A DNA stretch of 64,000 bases from an uncultured Alteromonadaceae bacterium (GCA_947494925.1 CANLWS010000013.1:1-64000); one strand, 5' to 3'. Positions 27,007 to 35,492 are shown, counted from the stretch's first letter. The notes: generated by a model not told the origin, from the sequence alone. Translations and numbers: made by a program.

Positions 27007-27137
27007 AACGGACAGTCCATATTTAAGGTATTAATTTACCGGCCATTAAACGGGGACTACTCAGAAAAAGCATGACGTTTTATTGATTTTTTCCTGACGT
27101 TTGCTTTCTTTGTATGTAAAAAGTGAGTCTTTGGTTC

Positions 27138-28511
27138 TTATTCCTTGCGCTTGTATTGGAATTTTCCACCCCCCTGGTTGAGGGTAAACGCATTTAGTTT
27201 TCCATCAACCAGGCTGGCTGGGTCAAAGTGAATGACGATACCAGCGGGATCAAATCTAAATTCAGTATCGGAGTATGGAGTTACGGGAAATGCGCCTTGG
27301 CCTGTTGCTTGTGTCATCAATTGTTTTCCCTCTATCCTGAAGCTAATATCCAATGGGAGTTGGTCACTGCTATAGGAGCCTACCACTTTGTTCATCACTT
27401 GTGTGGAAAGTTCGACAGGCTTAGTGGAAAAGTCAGGGATATCAAAATCTCTTTTATAAATGCTGCTGAGCACAGCAACCAAGACATCATTGAAGTTGTA
27501 GTTCACCCCATTACTTAATACTGTGACCGTAACACCGTCCGCTTCGTTATGCCCGGTAGCAGACACAAATCCGTCTATTCTGCCATTGTGGCCCATAAAG
27601 GCTTGTCCATAAAAAGGCGCCGCAAACATGCCCAGACCATAGCCGTCTTCAAGTGCCTTCATCGCTGTGAGTGACGTGTCAGATACAAGCTTGCCGGCAA
27701 ACAGTGCAGATAAAAACTGATTGGTTTCCTTCGCACTAGATACTATGGCTCCCGCAGCGTGTGGCACGCTCATGTGAGAATCTGGTTGACGTTTCCACTC
27801 GTCAGCAAAGCGATAGGAAGAGGCTTCATTTTCTTCTATTTCAATGCTGTCTCCAAAATAGGTATTTACCAGGCCAAGTGGCGTGGCGATTTTCTCTGAA
27901 ATTACTTCTGAGTAGGGTTTTTGGTACAAGGTTTCGATAATGAAGCCCAGCAGCAGGTAGTTAGAGTTCGAATACTGGTGTTTGCTACCCGGCTTAAATA
28001 ACGATGCTGTAGATCCAACCCGTTGCTCCATTTGTTTACGAGATTGAGGTTTGGTCATGTAACCGAGAAAGTCAGGCGCATCCGTAAAGCTTGCGATCCC
28101 ACTACGATGACTGAGTAAGTGTTTGATGGTGATGCGCTTTGCGTTGGGAATGTCAGGGTAGTAGGTGTCTAGGGTTGTATCCAGTGACAACTTGTCTTCT
28201 TCAATAAGTTGCATTATTAATACTGAGGTAAATATTTTGGTAATGGAGCCAATCCGGAATCGCGTGTTTGCCGATATCGCCACATTCGCCTCGATTGAGG
28301 CTTTTCCCGCATAAAACTCATAAAGTGTTTTACCATACTGAGACACATAGACTGCAGTCATAACCTTGCCGTTACCGTCGAGTGTCTTCAGATAGGTATC
28401 AAGTTTACTGTGCTGAGGATTCAGGTTTTGCGAATAGGCTGACGCCATCATAGTTAACGATAGCAGAATAATTATTGTGACGAGAGAAGGTAGAAAGAGT
28501 GTCCTTGTCAT
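27138..28511 (-). CDS. Serine hydrolase, class C beta-lactamase/penicillin-binding family
   Basis: A 457-residue exported serine hydrolase. A signal peptide (about 1-27) is followed by an AmpC/DD-peptidase-like domain (about 35-350). Active-site Ser89 is in SITK (Ser-x-x-Lys), with Tyr180 in YSN and the third-box-like GHNG near 325. A C-terminal beta domain (about 365-457) resembles the DUF3471-type lipocalin-like region often found on esterase EstB-like proteins. A peptidase or esterase on peptides or cell-wall pieces is likely; true beta-lactamase activity cannot be claimed. Monocistronic. Confidence 0.85.
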   Translation of the reverse strand: MTRTLFLPSLVTIIILLSLTMMASAYSQNLNPQHSKLDTYLKTLDGNGKVMTAVYVSQYGKTLYEFYAGKASIEANVAISANTRFRIGSITKIFTSVLIMQLIEEDKLSLDTTLDTYYPDIPNAKRITIKHLLSHRSGIASFTDAPDFLGYMTKPQSRKQMEQRVGSTASLFKPGSKHQYSNSNYLLLGFIIETLYQKPYSEVISEKIATPLGLVNTYFGDSIEIEENEASSYRFADEWKRQPDSHMSVPHAAGAIVSSAKETNQFLSALFAGKLVSDTSLTAMKALEDGYGLGMFAAPFYGQAFMGHNGRIDGFVSATGHNEADGVTVTVLSNGVNYNFNDVLVAVLSSIYKRDFDIPDFSTKPVELSTQVMNKVVGSYSSDQLPLDISFRIEGKQLMTQATGQGAFPVTPYSDTEFRFDPAGIVIHFDPASLVDGKLNAFTLNQGGGKFQYKRKE

Positions 28512-28686
28512 AATGTTTCCCTGTTTTTTAATCCACCTTACCAGAAGTATTTGCGCATCGACAGCGCAGATTATACTGCTGCGCAGCCCATTAAGCTCAA
28601 TGTTAAACAGAATTAACCTATTGTCCTTGCAGCCACCTTCACAGATGACTAAGGTATTGAATATTTAATATTAACGGACGGCTTGA

Positions 28687-29076
28687 ATGAGTACACCTAT
28701 TACCGGCTTTTATGCTGGCCTGTTAGCCATCATCTATATTTATTTGTCACTTATCGTGATCCATCACAGGCGTAAAAATAAAATTGGTCTTGGTGATGGC
28801 GGTGACAAACACTTTCAACAACTCATCCGGTCCCATGGAAATTTTGCTGAATACGTCCCAATTACTTTGATATTGATGCTTGTCGCCGAAATAAATAGCA
28901 GCAATCTAGCAGCACTGCATGCCAGTGGCGTCGCGATACTCTTTGGTCGATTGGCTCATGCATATGGATTGCGCCATCATTATGGAGCAAGCTGGAAAAG
29001 AGTGTGGGGAGGTACGTTGACCTTTGCTGCGATTTTTACCTTGGCAGTACTTAATTTGTACGTCCTGTATCACTAA
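28687..29076 (+). CDS. MAPEG family membrane protein
   Basis: A 129-residue four-helix membrane protein of the MAPEG (membrane-associated eicosanoid/glutathione metabolism) family, like E. coli YecN. Helices lie at about 8-26, 55-72, 75-92 and 106-127. Family cues are the RSHGNFAEYVPITLILML stretch and the FGRLAHAYGL motif. It may bind glutathione; the substrate is unknown. Monocistronic between the divergent serine hydrolase and the convergent hsp20. Confidence 0.88.
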   Translation: MSTPITGFYAGLLAIIYIYLSLIVIHHRRKNKIGLGDGGDKHFQQLIRSHGNFAEYVPITLILMLVAEINSSNLAALHASGVAILFGRLAHAYGLRHHYGASWKRVWGGTLTFAAIFTLAVLNLYVLYH

Positions 29077-29140
29077 TTAACCCCAACTCGGGATAATTGA
29101 TCTCAGGCTAACCAATTTGCAGGTCGTCTGCATCAGGATC

Positions 29141-29165
29141 AAAAAAGGCGCCTCACCAGGCGCCT
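29141..29165 (-). terminator. Intrinsic terminator for the hsp20 gene
   Basis: A perfect 8-bp stem AGGCGCCT/AGGCGCCT (self-complementary arms) with a 4-nt loop. The plus-strand A-run to its left (29141-29146) reads as a T-run on the minus strand. It lies about 32 bp past the hsp20 stop. Confidence 0.85.
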
Positions 29166-29196
29166 GAAAAAGGGAGAAAACACTTGGTATGAAAGG

Positions 29197-29637
29197 TTAG
29201 CTTTGATTTTCTATCAGGTTACTGCCAATCTCGATTTTACGAGGTTTCTTGGCTTCAGGAATAACTCTCTCAAGGTCAATATGTAAAAGGCCATTTTCCA
29301 TATCGGCGGCAAGTACTTTTACATGGTCACCAAGTTGGAACTTACGTTCAAAGTTTCGTTCTGAAATGCCTTTGTGAAGAAATTTCTGCTCTTGTTCTTT
29401 GGTTTCTTTATTGCCAGAGACTTTCAGGGTATTTTCCTGTACTTCTATTGCGATCTGATCGCGGGAGAAGCCTGCCACTGCCATTGTAATTCGGTATTTG
29501 TCCTCGGCTAGCAACTCTATGTTGTAAGGAGGATAACTGGTTTGTTTCTCATTTCGTGAGGCTGCATCTATCATGGTTGCCAGGTGATCGAAACCAATGA
29601 AAGAACGGTATAGTGGAGATAGATCGATATTACGCAT
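29197..29637 (-). CDS. ibpA: Small heat shock protein Hsp20 (IbpA/IbpB family)
   Basis: A roughly 146-residue alpha-crystallin chaperone that holds aggregating proteins. It has the IbpA-like start MRNIDLSPLYRSFIGFDHL, an alpha-crystallin domain (about 35-125) ending in the MENGLLHIDL motif (A/M-x-N-G-L signature), and a C-terminal IEI (I-x-I) anchor. The ATG at 29637 is chosen, with AGGA 7 nt upstream; the ATG at 29643 overlaps the ribosome site too closely. A sigma32-like promoter and a ROSE-type leader lie upstream, so heat induction at both transcription and translation is likely. Confidence 0.93.
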   Translation of the reverse strand: MRNIDLSPLYRSFIGFDHLATMIDAASRNEKQTSYPPYNIELLAEDKYRITMAVAGFSRDQIAIEVQENTLKVSGNKETKEQEQKFLHKGISERNFERKFQLGDHVKVLAADMENGLLHIDLERVIPEAKKPRKIEIGSNLIENQS

Positions 29638-29640
29638 AGT

Positions 29641-29726
29641 CATATCCTTTTATTTAAGCAATATGTTGTTTGAGTGTGTCCCGAATATTCGGCGACGGTT
29701 TATTTGTGACCCTTTCGGCGTCACAA
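29641..29726 (-). ncRNA. Probable ROSE-type RNA thermometer in the hsp20 5' leader
   Basis: On the minus strand the leader folds into hairpins. The first is TTGTGAC/GTCACAA (29704-29726); the middle one is built on CGAATATTCG. In the last, CATATTGCTT pairs with AAGGATATG (29641-29665) and hides the AGGA ribosome site. The last hairpin has the ROSE signature TTGCT opposite AGGA, with the G-G opposition and bulge expected of that family. Melting at heat-shock temperature would free the ribosome site. Confidence 0.68.
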
Positions 29727-29731
29727 TACAG

Positions 29732-29758
29732 ATGTGTGGACAACAATATTTTTTTCAA
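29732..29758 (-). promoter_or_regulatory. Sigma32-like heat-shock promoter of hsp20
   Basis: On the minus strand GTTGAAA (-35-like, complement of 29753-29758 plus one) is followed 13 nt later by CCACACAT (-10-like, complement of 29732-29739). This resembles the CTTGAAA - CCCCATNT sigma32 pattern. Start of transcription near 29724 would coincide with the first hairpin of the thermosensor. Confidence 0.6.
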
Positions 29759-29805
29759 CAGAATCAACGAAAAAAATTTTAGAAGAAGTGTTTATTTACT
29801 TGTAA

Positions 29806-30435
29806 GTGATTGAAAATATGGAAAATAAAAATTCAAAAAATGTTGCTAAAATTTTAAACTTCTGGTTCGGGGAAATTGAAAATGGCCTATCGGAAGAGGG
29901 TAAAAAACAAATTTGGTACCAAGGAAATGAAGATACTGACAACTTTATTTTAGATGAATTTGGTACTTTGTTTCACCTGGCGGCAGATCAAAAACTGAGT
30001 ACATGGCAAACGTCTCCCGATTCAAGTCTTGCCCTGGTAATTTTATTGGATCAATTTAGTCGGAATATATATAGAGGGAGTGAGAAAGCCTTTGCAACTG
30101 ACCCTCTGGCTCTCAAGTATTGCCTGCAAGGGTTGGCTGATGGTCACCATTACTCCATGCGACTTATTGAGAAAATATTCTATTACCATCCCTTGATGCA
30201 TGCTGAATCTTTATCACATCAAAACACCTGTGTTTCGCTTTTTGAAACGCTGTTGTCCGACTGTAATGCCGGCAACATAGCCTATGTCGAAAACTCGCTT
30301 AAGTTCGCTTACGAGCATAGAGATATAATTGCTGAATTCGGTCGTTTTCCTCATAGAAATGCAGTTTTAGGAAGGCAATCAACCTCAAGCGAAGAGGGTT
30401 ATCTAGCAGATGGTGGGAAACGATTCGGACAATAG
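29806..30435 (+). CDS. DUF924 family protein
   Basis: A roughly 209-residue soluble all-helical protein of the DUF924 family. It has the typical start ILNFWFGEIE, followed by KQIWYQGNEDTDNFI, the LVILLDQFSRNIYRGSEKAFATDP block and the FPHRNAVLGR motif. The family has a TPR-like helical fold; function is unknown. The start may be GTG at 29806 or ATG at 29818; neither has a strong ribosome site. The downstream neighbour lepB is convergent, with an inverted repeat between. Confidence 0.9.
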   Translation: MIENMENKNSKNVAKILNFWFGEIENGLSEEGKKQIWYQGNEDTDNFILDEFGTLFHLAADQKLSTWQTSPDSSLALVILLDQFSRNIYRGSEKAFATDPLALKYCLQGLADGHHYSMRLIEKIFYYHPLMHAESLSHQNTCVSLFETLLSDCNAGNIAYVENSLKFAYEHRDIIAEFGRFPHRNAVLGRQSTSSEEGYLADGGKRFGQ

Positions 30436-30445
30436 CCTAATTAAC

Positions 30446-30476
30446 ACCAGGCATTGTCTTAAGGACAATGCCTGGT
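30446..30476. terminator. Long perfect inverted repeat between convergent genes
   Basis: Arms ACCAGGCATTGTC (30446-30458) and GACAATGCCTGGT (30464-30476) pair perfectly over 13 bp with loop TTAAG. It separates the DUF924 gene from the convergent signal peptidase gene. There is no T-run on either side, so it may act as a transcript 3'-end stabiliser rather than a classic intrinsic terminator. Confidence 0.6.
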
Positions 30477-30483
30477 TAAGCGT

Positions 30484-31131
30484 TTATATCAATGGCAGCA
30501 GACTGCGTTCTGTTCTAGGTAAGTAATAATTTTCAGGATCCAGGGAAACCAATACCTTCAGGGCCTTTCCCTGTATTTCGTGAGCGGGAACGAAACCGTA
30601 GAATCGGGAATCTACACTGTTGTTTCGGTTGTCGCCCAAGACCAGATAGTGTCCTTCCGGAACAGTTACCTCTGCAAAATTATCAGCGGCATTGCCGACA
30701 GGAATAAACTGCACCAGATGATTGATACCTGCTAGTTTTTCTGTAGCTCGAAAGGGGTGATCAGAATCGCCAAGATAGTTTATTCTTTCGCCATTCAATA
30801 ATAACTGATTATTGTGCATAGCAATTCGATCACCAGGCAGACCAATCAGCCTTTTAACAAGTCTTGTATCCGCTTTTTCAGAATTAAATACGATAATATC
30901 ACCACGCTGTGGTTCACCGGTTTTGGCAATAACAAGATCCGTGAACGGAAATTCAATGCGATACGCCATTTTATCAACGAAAATTCTGTCACCTTCCACT
31001 ATAGTAGGTTGCATCGAACCTGTAGGTACAAGGTACCAGTCTGCAAAACTGCTTCGGGATGCGAACAAAAGTATAACGAATAAGGCAAAACCCCAATTTT
31101 CTTTGAACAATATTTTGATTTTTCGGTTCAT
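30484..31131 (-). CDS. lepB: Signal peptidase I (short LepB paralogue)
   Basis: A 215-residue type I signal peptidase that releases exported proteins from the membrane. The catalytic dyad is Ser39 (TGSMQPTI) and Lys93 (DTRLVKRLIGLPGD), and the GDNRNNSVDSR box lies near 175. It has one N-terminal membrane helix (about 12-28), not two as in E. coli LepB (324 residues). It is also outside the usual lepA-lepB-rnc context, so it is probably an accessory paralogue. The symbol denotes family. Monocistronic. Confidence 0.88.
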   Translation of the reverse strand: MNRKIKILFKENWGFALFVILLFASRSSFADWYLVPTGSMQPTIVEGDRIFVDKMAYRIEFPFTDLVIAKTGEPQRGDIIVFNSEKADTRLVKRLIGLPGDRIAMHNNQLLLNGERINYLGDSDHPFRATEKLAGINHLVQFIPVGNAADNFAEVTVPEGHYLVLGDNRNNSVDSRFYGFVPAHEIQGKALKVLVSLDPENYYLPRTERSLLPLI

Positions 31132-31240
31132 ATATTAAGACTCTTTCTGAATGTGCTGTCGTGACTTTTGACTTTTCAGATTGAATTTAGTTCGAAGGCG
31201 AATGTAACCTGTTATTTCAAAACAAATTTAGGAGCTTCTT

Positions 31241-31633
31241 ATGTCTGGCGAAACCAATCTGGCTGCACTGTTAGCGAATATGAAACCCGTAATGAACGAG
31301 ACGGAGTATGTGTTTGTCAGTTTTCCTGAAGGTAAATATGGCGATGGTGACCACCTGAATCCAATTGGCATGTTTATGGAAGAAGAAGGCATGACTATGG
31401 TTATCTCAAAGGACTCAGCGGAACATAATAATATGGCATTTGAATCCACGTTTCGCTGCATTAGTTTGCAAGTTCATTCAAGTCTGGAGGCAGTTGGATT
31501 GACAGCAGCCATTAGTAAGAAACTGGCTGAACTGGGTATTAGTGCCAATGTCATTGCTGCGTATTACCATGACCATGTATTTGTACCCAGCCCTGATTCT
31601 TCTCGTGCCTTTGACGCCTTGAGTCAATACTAG
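31241..31633 (+). CDS. ACT domain-containing protein
   Basis: A 130-residue two-part ACT-like protein. The first half (about 18-60) contains EYVFVSFPEG and the acidic EEEGMTMVIS; the second half holds CISLQVHSSLEAVGLTAAISKKLAELGISANVIAAYYHDHVFVP, an ACT fold that often senses amino acids. No enzyme domain is attached, so it is a stand-alone sensor or binding protein of unknown ligand. AGGAG precedes the ATG by 7 nt. Confidence 0.85.
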   Translation: MSGETNLAALLANMKPVMNETEYVFVSFPEGKYGDGDHLNPIGMFMEEEGMTMVISKDSAEHNNMAFESTFRCISLQVHSSLEAVGLTAAISKKLAELGISANVIAAYYHDHVFVPSPDSSRAFDALSQY

Positions 31634-31863
31634 TCAGAACAGTAAACAGTACATCGCGACTTTATTTTACCCAAAAATATCTTGTTGGCATTAATGTTGC
31701 TCACAATTCATACAGACGCAAATTGCAGACACTTTTTTGACGGTCGAGGCAATTAATTGCCGAAATGCTGATAAAACACTCTGTATTAACTGTCAGTTAA
31801 TTTGCCAGTGGCAGACCTTAATTCGTTATTAAGTCGAATTGAGACAGCAAACAGGATATTTTT

Positions 31864-32640
31864 TTGAATAATATTTTTGGTTACTTATTAAAGCGCTATT
31901 CCCAATCAGGAAAGAGAATTTGGGTAGACGCATTTTTATATCTGGTTACTGTGGTTTGTGTGTATTTATTGCTCACAGGTTCGCAGGTGGGAGCTAGCGC
32001 AACTCCCATAATCATTGAGCAATTGGGATTAGATGTACACGCCACTTTACTCACATTGACAATCTCAACCTTGATACTAATTATGTACATATTGCGCCGG
32101 CTGACGTATCTGAATTTCAAAATTACCCAGGCGAATACAGACTCCTTGGTGGGGGTGTTTAATCGGCGCAAGGGGACAGAGTTGTTGCAGGCTGAGATCT
32201 TACGGGCAAATCTGCATCGGATCCCGCTTTCCATTGTTATGTTCGATATTGATAATTTTAAGCTGATCAATGACAAGCACGGACATGAAATGGGTGATGA
32301 GGTGCTTAAAGACGTAATAAACGTTGCCCGTCAGCACAGCCGCAATAGCGATATCATGGTTCGCTGGGGAGGAGAAGAGTTTGTTATCGGATGTGTGTCT
32401 ACGGGTCTGGAAGCGGCAGAAAAATTAGCCGAAAGGATAAGACTCGCGATCTCAGAGCACGTTTTCAGCGTCAATGAAAACGTCACCGCTAGTTTTGGTG
32501 CGACTTCTTATCAGCTTTGTGAAGAGCTGGATGATACGCTCAGAAGGGTGGATGAATTGCTTTATCGTAGCAAACGGGGTGGTAAGAATCAGGTTCAATG
32601 CGAGTTGGACCTCGATGACCAGGACATCGCACTACAGTAG
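31864..32640 (+). CDS. GGDEF-domain diguanylate cyclase
   Basis: A 258-residue membrane-anchored cyclase making c-di-GMP. Two N-terminal membrane helices (about 22-45 and 58-80) are followed by a GGDEF domain (about 90-245). The active-site motif is GGEEF in RWGGEEFVIG, and a preserved inhibitory site RNSD ends five residues upstream, so product inhibition is expected. The nucleotide-binding helix start is DSLVGVFNRRKG. The start is TTG at 31864; an in-frame ATG is not available nearby. No sensory domain beyond the two helices. Confidence 0.92.
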   Translation: MNNIFGYLLKRYSQSGKRIWVDAFLYLVTVVCVYLLLTGSQVGASATPIIIEQLGLDVHATLLTLTISTLILIMYILRRLTYLNFKITQANTDSLVGVFNRRKGTELLQAEILRANLHRIPLSIVMFDIDNFKLINDKHGHEMGDEVLKDVINVARQHSRNSDIMVRWGGEEFVIGCVSTGLEAAEKLAERIRLAISEHVFSVNENVTASFGATSYQLCEELDDTLRRVDELLYRSKRGGKNQVQCELDLDDQDIALQ

Positions 32641-32660
32641 CCAGTTCCTTTGCGAACTGG
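32641..32660. terminator. Short hairpin between convergent genes
   Basis: Arms CCAGTTC/GAACTGG with loop CTTTGC directly after the cyclase stop. No T-run, so termination strength is doubtful. Confidence 0.35.
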
Positions 32661-32691
32661 CCTGTTCAAATCACTTGTCAAATAGCCAAAA

Positions 32692-34062
32692 CTAGCTTTC
32701 AGCTAGCTGAAGATCTGCATTTAGCCACTGTTTTAACATGACAATACTGAAGATTGTTCCTAAGGTGAATATCGCCACAGCATTGTATGTATTCATCAAA
32801 AGAAGTAGCCAAACAGCAATGAAAACAATGATATAAAGAAACAAAATAGTATATCTGGTGTTGGCGCTGTAGAGATGATTTTCAGTAACATACAAGGTTA
32901 AGGCGAGAACCAGGTACAATGCGCATAACCAAGCCATCGAAATATAATAAATTTCCATATACTTACCGGGTGAACCAGGTAGCAAAGTGACCAAAGCCAA
33001 GGCCATAACAGAGTAGATCAATAATGCATTTAGTTGGGTCAGAAACAAGGTTTTAGCTAACGACGCCATGTAGTCTTTCCTGTCCCCACTTCTGTCCAAT
33101 AACCACAATCTTGCCATAAAACTTTTTTGTGAGATAAATACGAAAGTAGTTGTTAATGTGCTCAGTAACAACATGATTACCAACCCGAAGCTAATCATAA
33201 ATCTGATGAGTTCGAGATTGAGTTCATCAGGCAAGGCAAAGATAATTAAGCCCACCACAATGCTGGCAAGAAATGCAAACACATTGGGGCATTTTGTCGT
33301 AATTTGAGAATAGAACAGGGGTACTGTAAAGGGCTCTTTTCTACACATAAAATAAAAAAGCCTATCTATCTTATTCAGTAAAGAGCTCACAATAGGATTT
33401 TGAAAAAAGCTATAACCGGTAACTTTGGCTTTATTCGGATCCAGTGAATCCACTTCGGTTCTTAGTGTGCCCTTTTTCCATTCAAAAGGGGCCAGGAAAA
33501 TGCGTCCAGGCAACAATAAGTTCAGTAATATAAATACGGAGGCAATTATAAGGAGCAAGGTTGAATCAGATAAAAAACTGTCGACTGGGATCCCCCAACT
33601 TGTTAATAAGTCAAAAGCGGAACCCACTCCGGTCATTTCGGCAAACGTATTGAGACCGGCTGCCAGTATAATTAACCCGTAAAAGAATTCTCTGGTGCCT
33701 GTATTGATCACCCATAACCAGGCCGTTGAAAGTAGGGCCAGTTCCAGAAATAAATTAGTAAAAGTGTATTCTGAATTTGATTGTGTCCATGCCAATAATA
33801 ACGACGTAGATAACAATAATGCGCAAGTATAGCGGTACTCAATGCTTTTCAATTCTGGCAACATGAAGTTACTTTCGGCATGTTGAAATTGGATTAGAGA
33901 TTGAATACGCACTATTACAAGTGGTGCGAGATACAGAATCGCCCATCCTTCATCAGTAAGCAAACCGGATAACATGCCCAACAAAATACCCAGGTAAGGC
34001 AAAGTGTATATGGCCGGAAAACGAACTAGATCTCGTTTAATAAGGGCTTTATATTGGCTCAT
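32692..34062 (-). CDS. ABC-2-type transporter membrane protein
   Basis: A 456-residue polytopic membrane protein with about 10-12 hydrophobic segments. It is the last gene of the GntR-ATPase-permease operon, and its start overlaps the ATPase stop by 4 nt (ATGA). The family is not sharply recognisable, but gene order and size fit the permease of a YtrA-regulated ABC transporter. No substrate-binding protein is near, so it is more likely an exporter than an importer. Confidence 0.78.
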   Translation of the reverse strand: MSQYKALIKRDLVRFPAIYTLPYLGILLGMLSGLLTDEGWAILYLAPLVIVRIQSLIQFQHAESNFMLPELKSIEYRYTCALLLSTSLLLAWTQSNSEYTFTNLFLELALLSTAWLWVINTGTREFFYGLIILAAGLNTFAEMTGVGSAFDLLTSWGIPVDSFLSDSTLLLIIASVFILLNLLLPGRIFLAPFEWKKGTLRTEVDSLDPNKAKVTGYSFFQNPIVSSLLNKIDRLFYFMCRKEPFTVPLFYSQITTKCPNVFAFLASIVVGLIIFALPDELNLELIRFMISFGLVIMLLLSTLTTTFVFISQKSFMARLWLLDRSGDRKDYMASLAKTLFLTQLNALLIYSVMALALVTLLPGSPGKYMEIYYISMAWLCALYLVLALTLYVTENHLYSANTRYTILFLYIIVFIAVWLLLLMNTYNAVAIFTLGTIFSIVMLKQWLNADLQLAES

Positions 34063-34931
34063 CTGTTCAGCTCCAGGTAAATATCTTCAAGGCTAAGCTG
34101 CTCAATCTCCGGGGCTGTTCCTAATTTCTGAGTTAAGGTTAATAACATTGCATGGTCAAAATTTGTTACAGTCATCGAGCAACGTTCACCGAACTGCTTA
34201 GTTTGACTAATTTGCAAATTATTCATTTCAGATAACAAGCCTTGATCACCTGTAAAACCAATTCGGACAACCTGTTCCTTAAGCTCGTCCAACCCCCCTT
34301 GATATTGAATCTTACCTTCCCTGATAAAAGCGACATCGGCTGCCGCTCTTTCTAAGTCAGACGTAATGTGGGTTGAAAAAATAATACTGGTCTGTTCGTC
34401 GCAGTTAAGATCAATCAGTTCCTTGATAAACGCTCTTCTGGCTGCCGGGTCAAGGCTGGCGACAGGCTCATCCAAGATCAGCAATTCAGGTGAATGGCCC
34501 ATGGCCTGAATAATGGCAAGACGCTGTTGTTGACCTTCTGACAGGGTACTAATTTGTTTAGACGTGTCGATATCCCAATCTGTAACAAGTGTAGCGACTT
34601 TGTTTTTGTCCCAAGTCGGATAGAAAGCCGACGTAAAATCTAGCAGTTGCTCTCCGGTGTAATGCAGCATAAACTCCTGACGCTGAGCTACGAACCCTAT
34701 TCTTTCTTTAGCCTTGGCCGACATATTCCATGCCGCTTCACCAAATACACTTGCCTCACCTTTGTCAGTTTTTAGCAAGCCTATTGCAGTTTTTAACAAG
34801 GTTGTTTTGCCCGCGCCATTTGGTCCTAAAAGACCTAACACAGTCCCGCTCTCTAAAGTGAAATTAAGATTTCGCAATACGGCATTCTTCTTGTAACTCT
34901 TACTGACACCATTCATTTCTAAAATATTCAT
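34059..34931 (-). CDS. ABC transporter ATP-binding protein
   Basis: A 290-residue single ABC ATPase. Walker A is GPNGAGKTT (36-44). A Q-loop lies in FVAQRQEF, the signature is LSEGQQQRL, Walker B plus catalytic Glu is LLILDEPVASLDP, and the switch is STHITSD. A C-terminal extension (about 215-290) carries an ACT/ferredoxin-like fold common in export ATPases such as CcmA or YtrB. It overlaps both the upstream regulator and the downstream permease by 4 nt. Confidence 0.93.
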   Translation of the reverse strand: MNILEMNGVSKSYKKNAVLRNLNFTLESGTVLGLLGPNGAGKTTLLKTAIGLLKTDKGEASVFGEAAWNMSAKAKERIGFVAQRQEFMLHYTGEQLLDFTSAFYPTWDKNKVATLVTDWDIDTSKQISTLSEGQQQRLAIIQAMGHSPELLILDEPVASLDPAARRAFIKELIDLNCDEQTSIIFSTHITSDLERAAADVAFIREGKIQYQGGLDELKEQVVRIGFTGDQGLLSEMNNLQISQTKQFGERCSMTVTNFDHAMLLTLTQKLGTAPEIEQLSLEDIYLELNR

Positions 34932-35323
34932 GACTGCTCCTTGTTAATATTCTCGGCGATCCACTCGACAGCTTGTTGTTCGGATATATCCAATTGCTGA
35001 CATTGCTGAATTAGAGTCGCCAACAGAGGTTCTAACAATGCTAAACGTTCTTGCAATGACGATTTTTTTGAGGTTTCCACAATCATCATGCCCCGTCCTC
35101 TGACACGTTCAACCTGGCCTTGAGTTTCCAGTAAGCTATAGGCTTTGGAAATTGTCATTGGGTTGACCTCTAGTTGCGCCGCTAATTGACGGACAGAAGG
35201 GAGGAAGTCTCCAGATTTCAGATGACCGCTCGCCAGCATTCGATTTATCTGCTCAATTAACTGGCGATATATCGGTTCCCCAGAACTGGGTGAAACCTGA
35301 AAATGTAAGTTTTCTGTTTGCAC
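34928..35323 (-). CDS. GntR-family (YtrA-type) transcriptional regulator
   Basis: A 131-residue regulator. A winged helix-turn-helix (about 10-80) contains the IYRQLIEQINRML start, LPSVRQLAAQLEVNPMTISKAYSLLE recognition segment and VERVRGRGM wing; a short helical C-terminus (about 85-131) is typical of the YtrA subgroup. It is the first gene of its operon with the ABC ATPase (4-nt overlap). A 15-bp-arm palindrome lies 15 bp upstream, so autorepression is likely. Confidence 0.92.
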   Translation of the reverse strand: MQTENLHFQVSPSSGEPIYRQLIEQINRMLASGHLKSGDFLPSVRQLAAQLEVNPMTISKAYSLLETQGQVERVRGRGMMIVETSKKSSLQERLALLEPLLATLIQQCQQLDISEQQAVEWIAENINKEQS

Positions 35324-35337
35324 TATTAAAACTCAAT

Positions 35338-35375
35338 GTGTATTGGTGTATTGGTTATATAATACACCAATACAC
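35338..35375 (-). promoter_or_regulatory. GntR operator/promoter palindrome
   Basis: A perfect inverted repeat with 15-bp arms (35338-35352 and 35361-35375; inner part GTATTGGTGTATT / AATACACCAATAC) flanks an 8-bp AT-rich spacer GGTTATAT. It ends 15 bp before the GntR start codon. Such GTGTATT..AATACAC repeats are typical YtrA/GntR operators, and an AT-rich -10 could overlap it. Confidence 0.85.
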
Positions 35376-35435
35376 TTGGCAAGTTTTATTTTGACAGCGA
35401 TAGGTCCTAGTTAAACTAAAGCCGATTTTTCGCAT

Positions 35436-35460
35436 AAAAAAAGCCCGCAGGGTGCGGGCT
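35436..35460 (-). terminator. Intrinsic terminator of the yceI-cytochrome b561 operon
   Basis: A stem AGCCCGC/GCGGGCT (35442-35448 with 35454-35460) is preceded on the plus strand by seven A residues, a T-run on the minus strand. It lies about 33 bp past the yceI stop. Confidence 0.85.
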
Positions 35461-35492
35461 CAAGAGGTAAACACTATCCGGGAGAGTGTTAA

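Noticed and set aside
27138-28511. Serine hydrolase as an antibiotic-resistance beta-lactamase
   Set aside because: SxxK and YSN motifs are shared with many esterases and peptidases, and the extra C-terminal lipocalin-like domain points away from AmpC.
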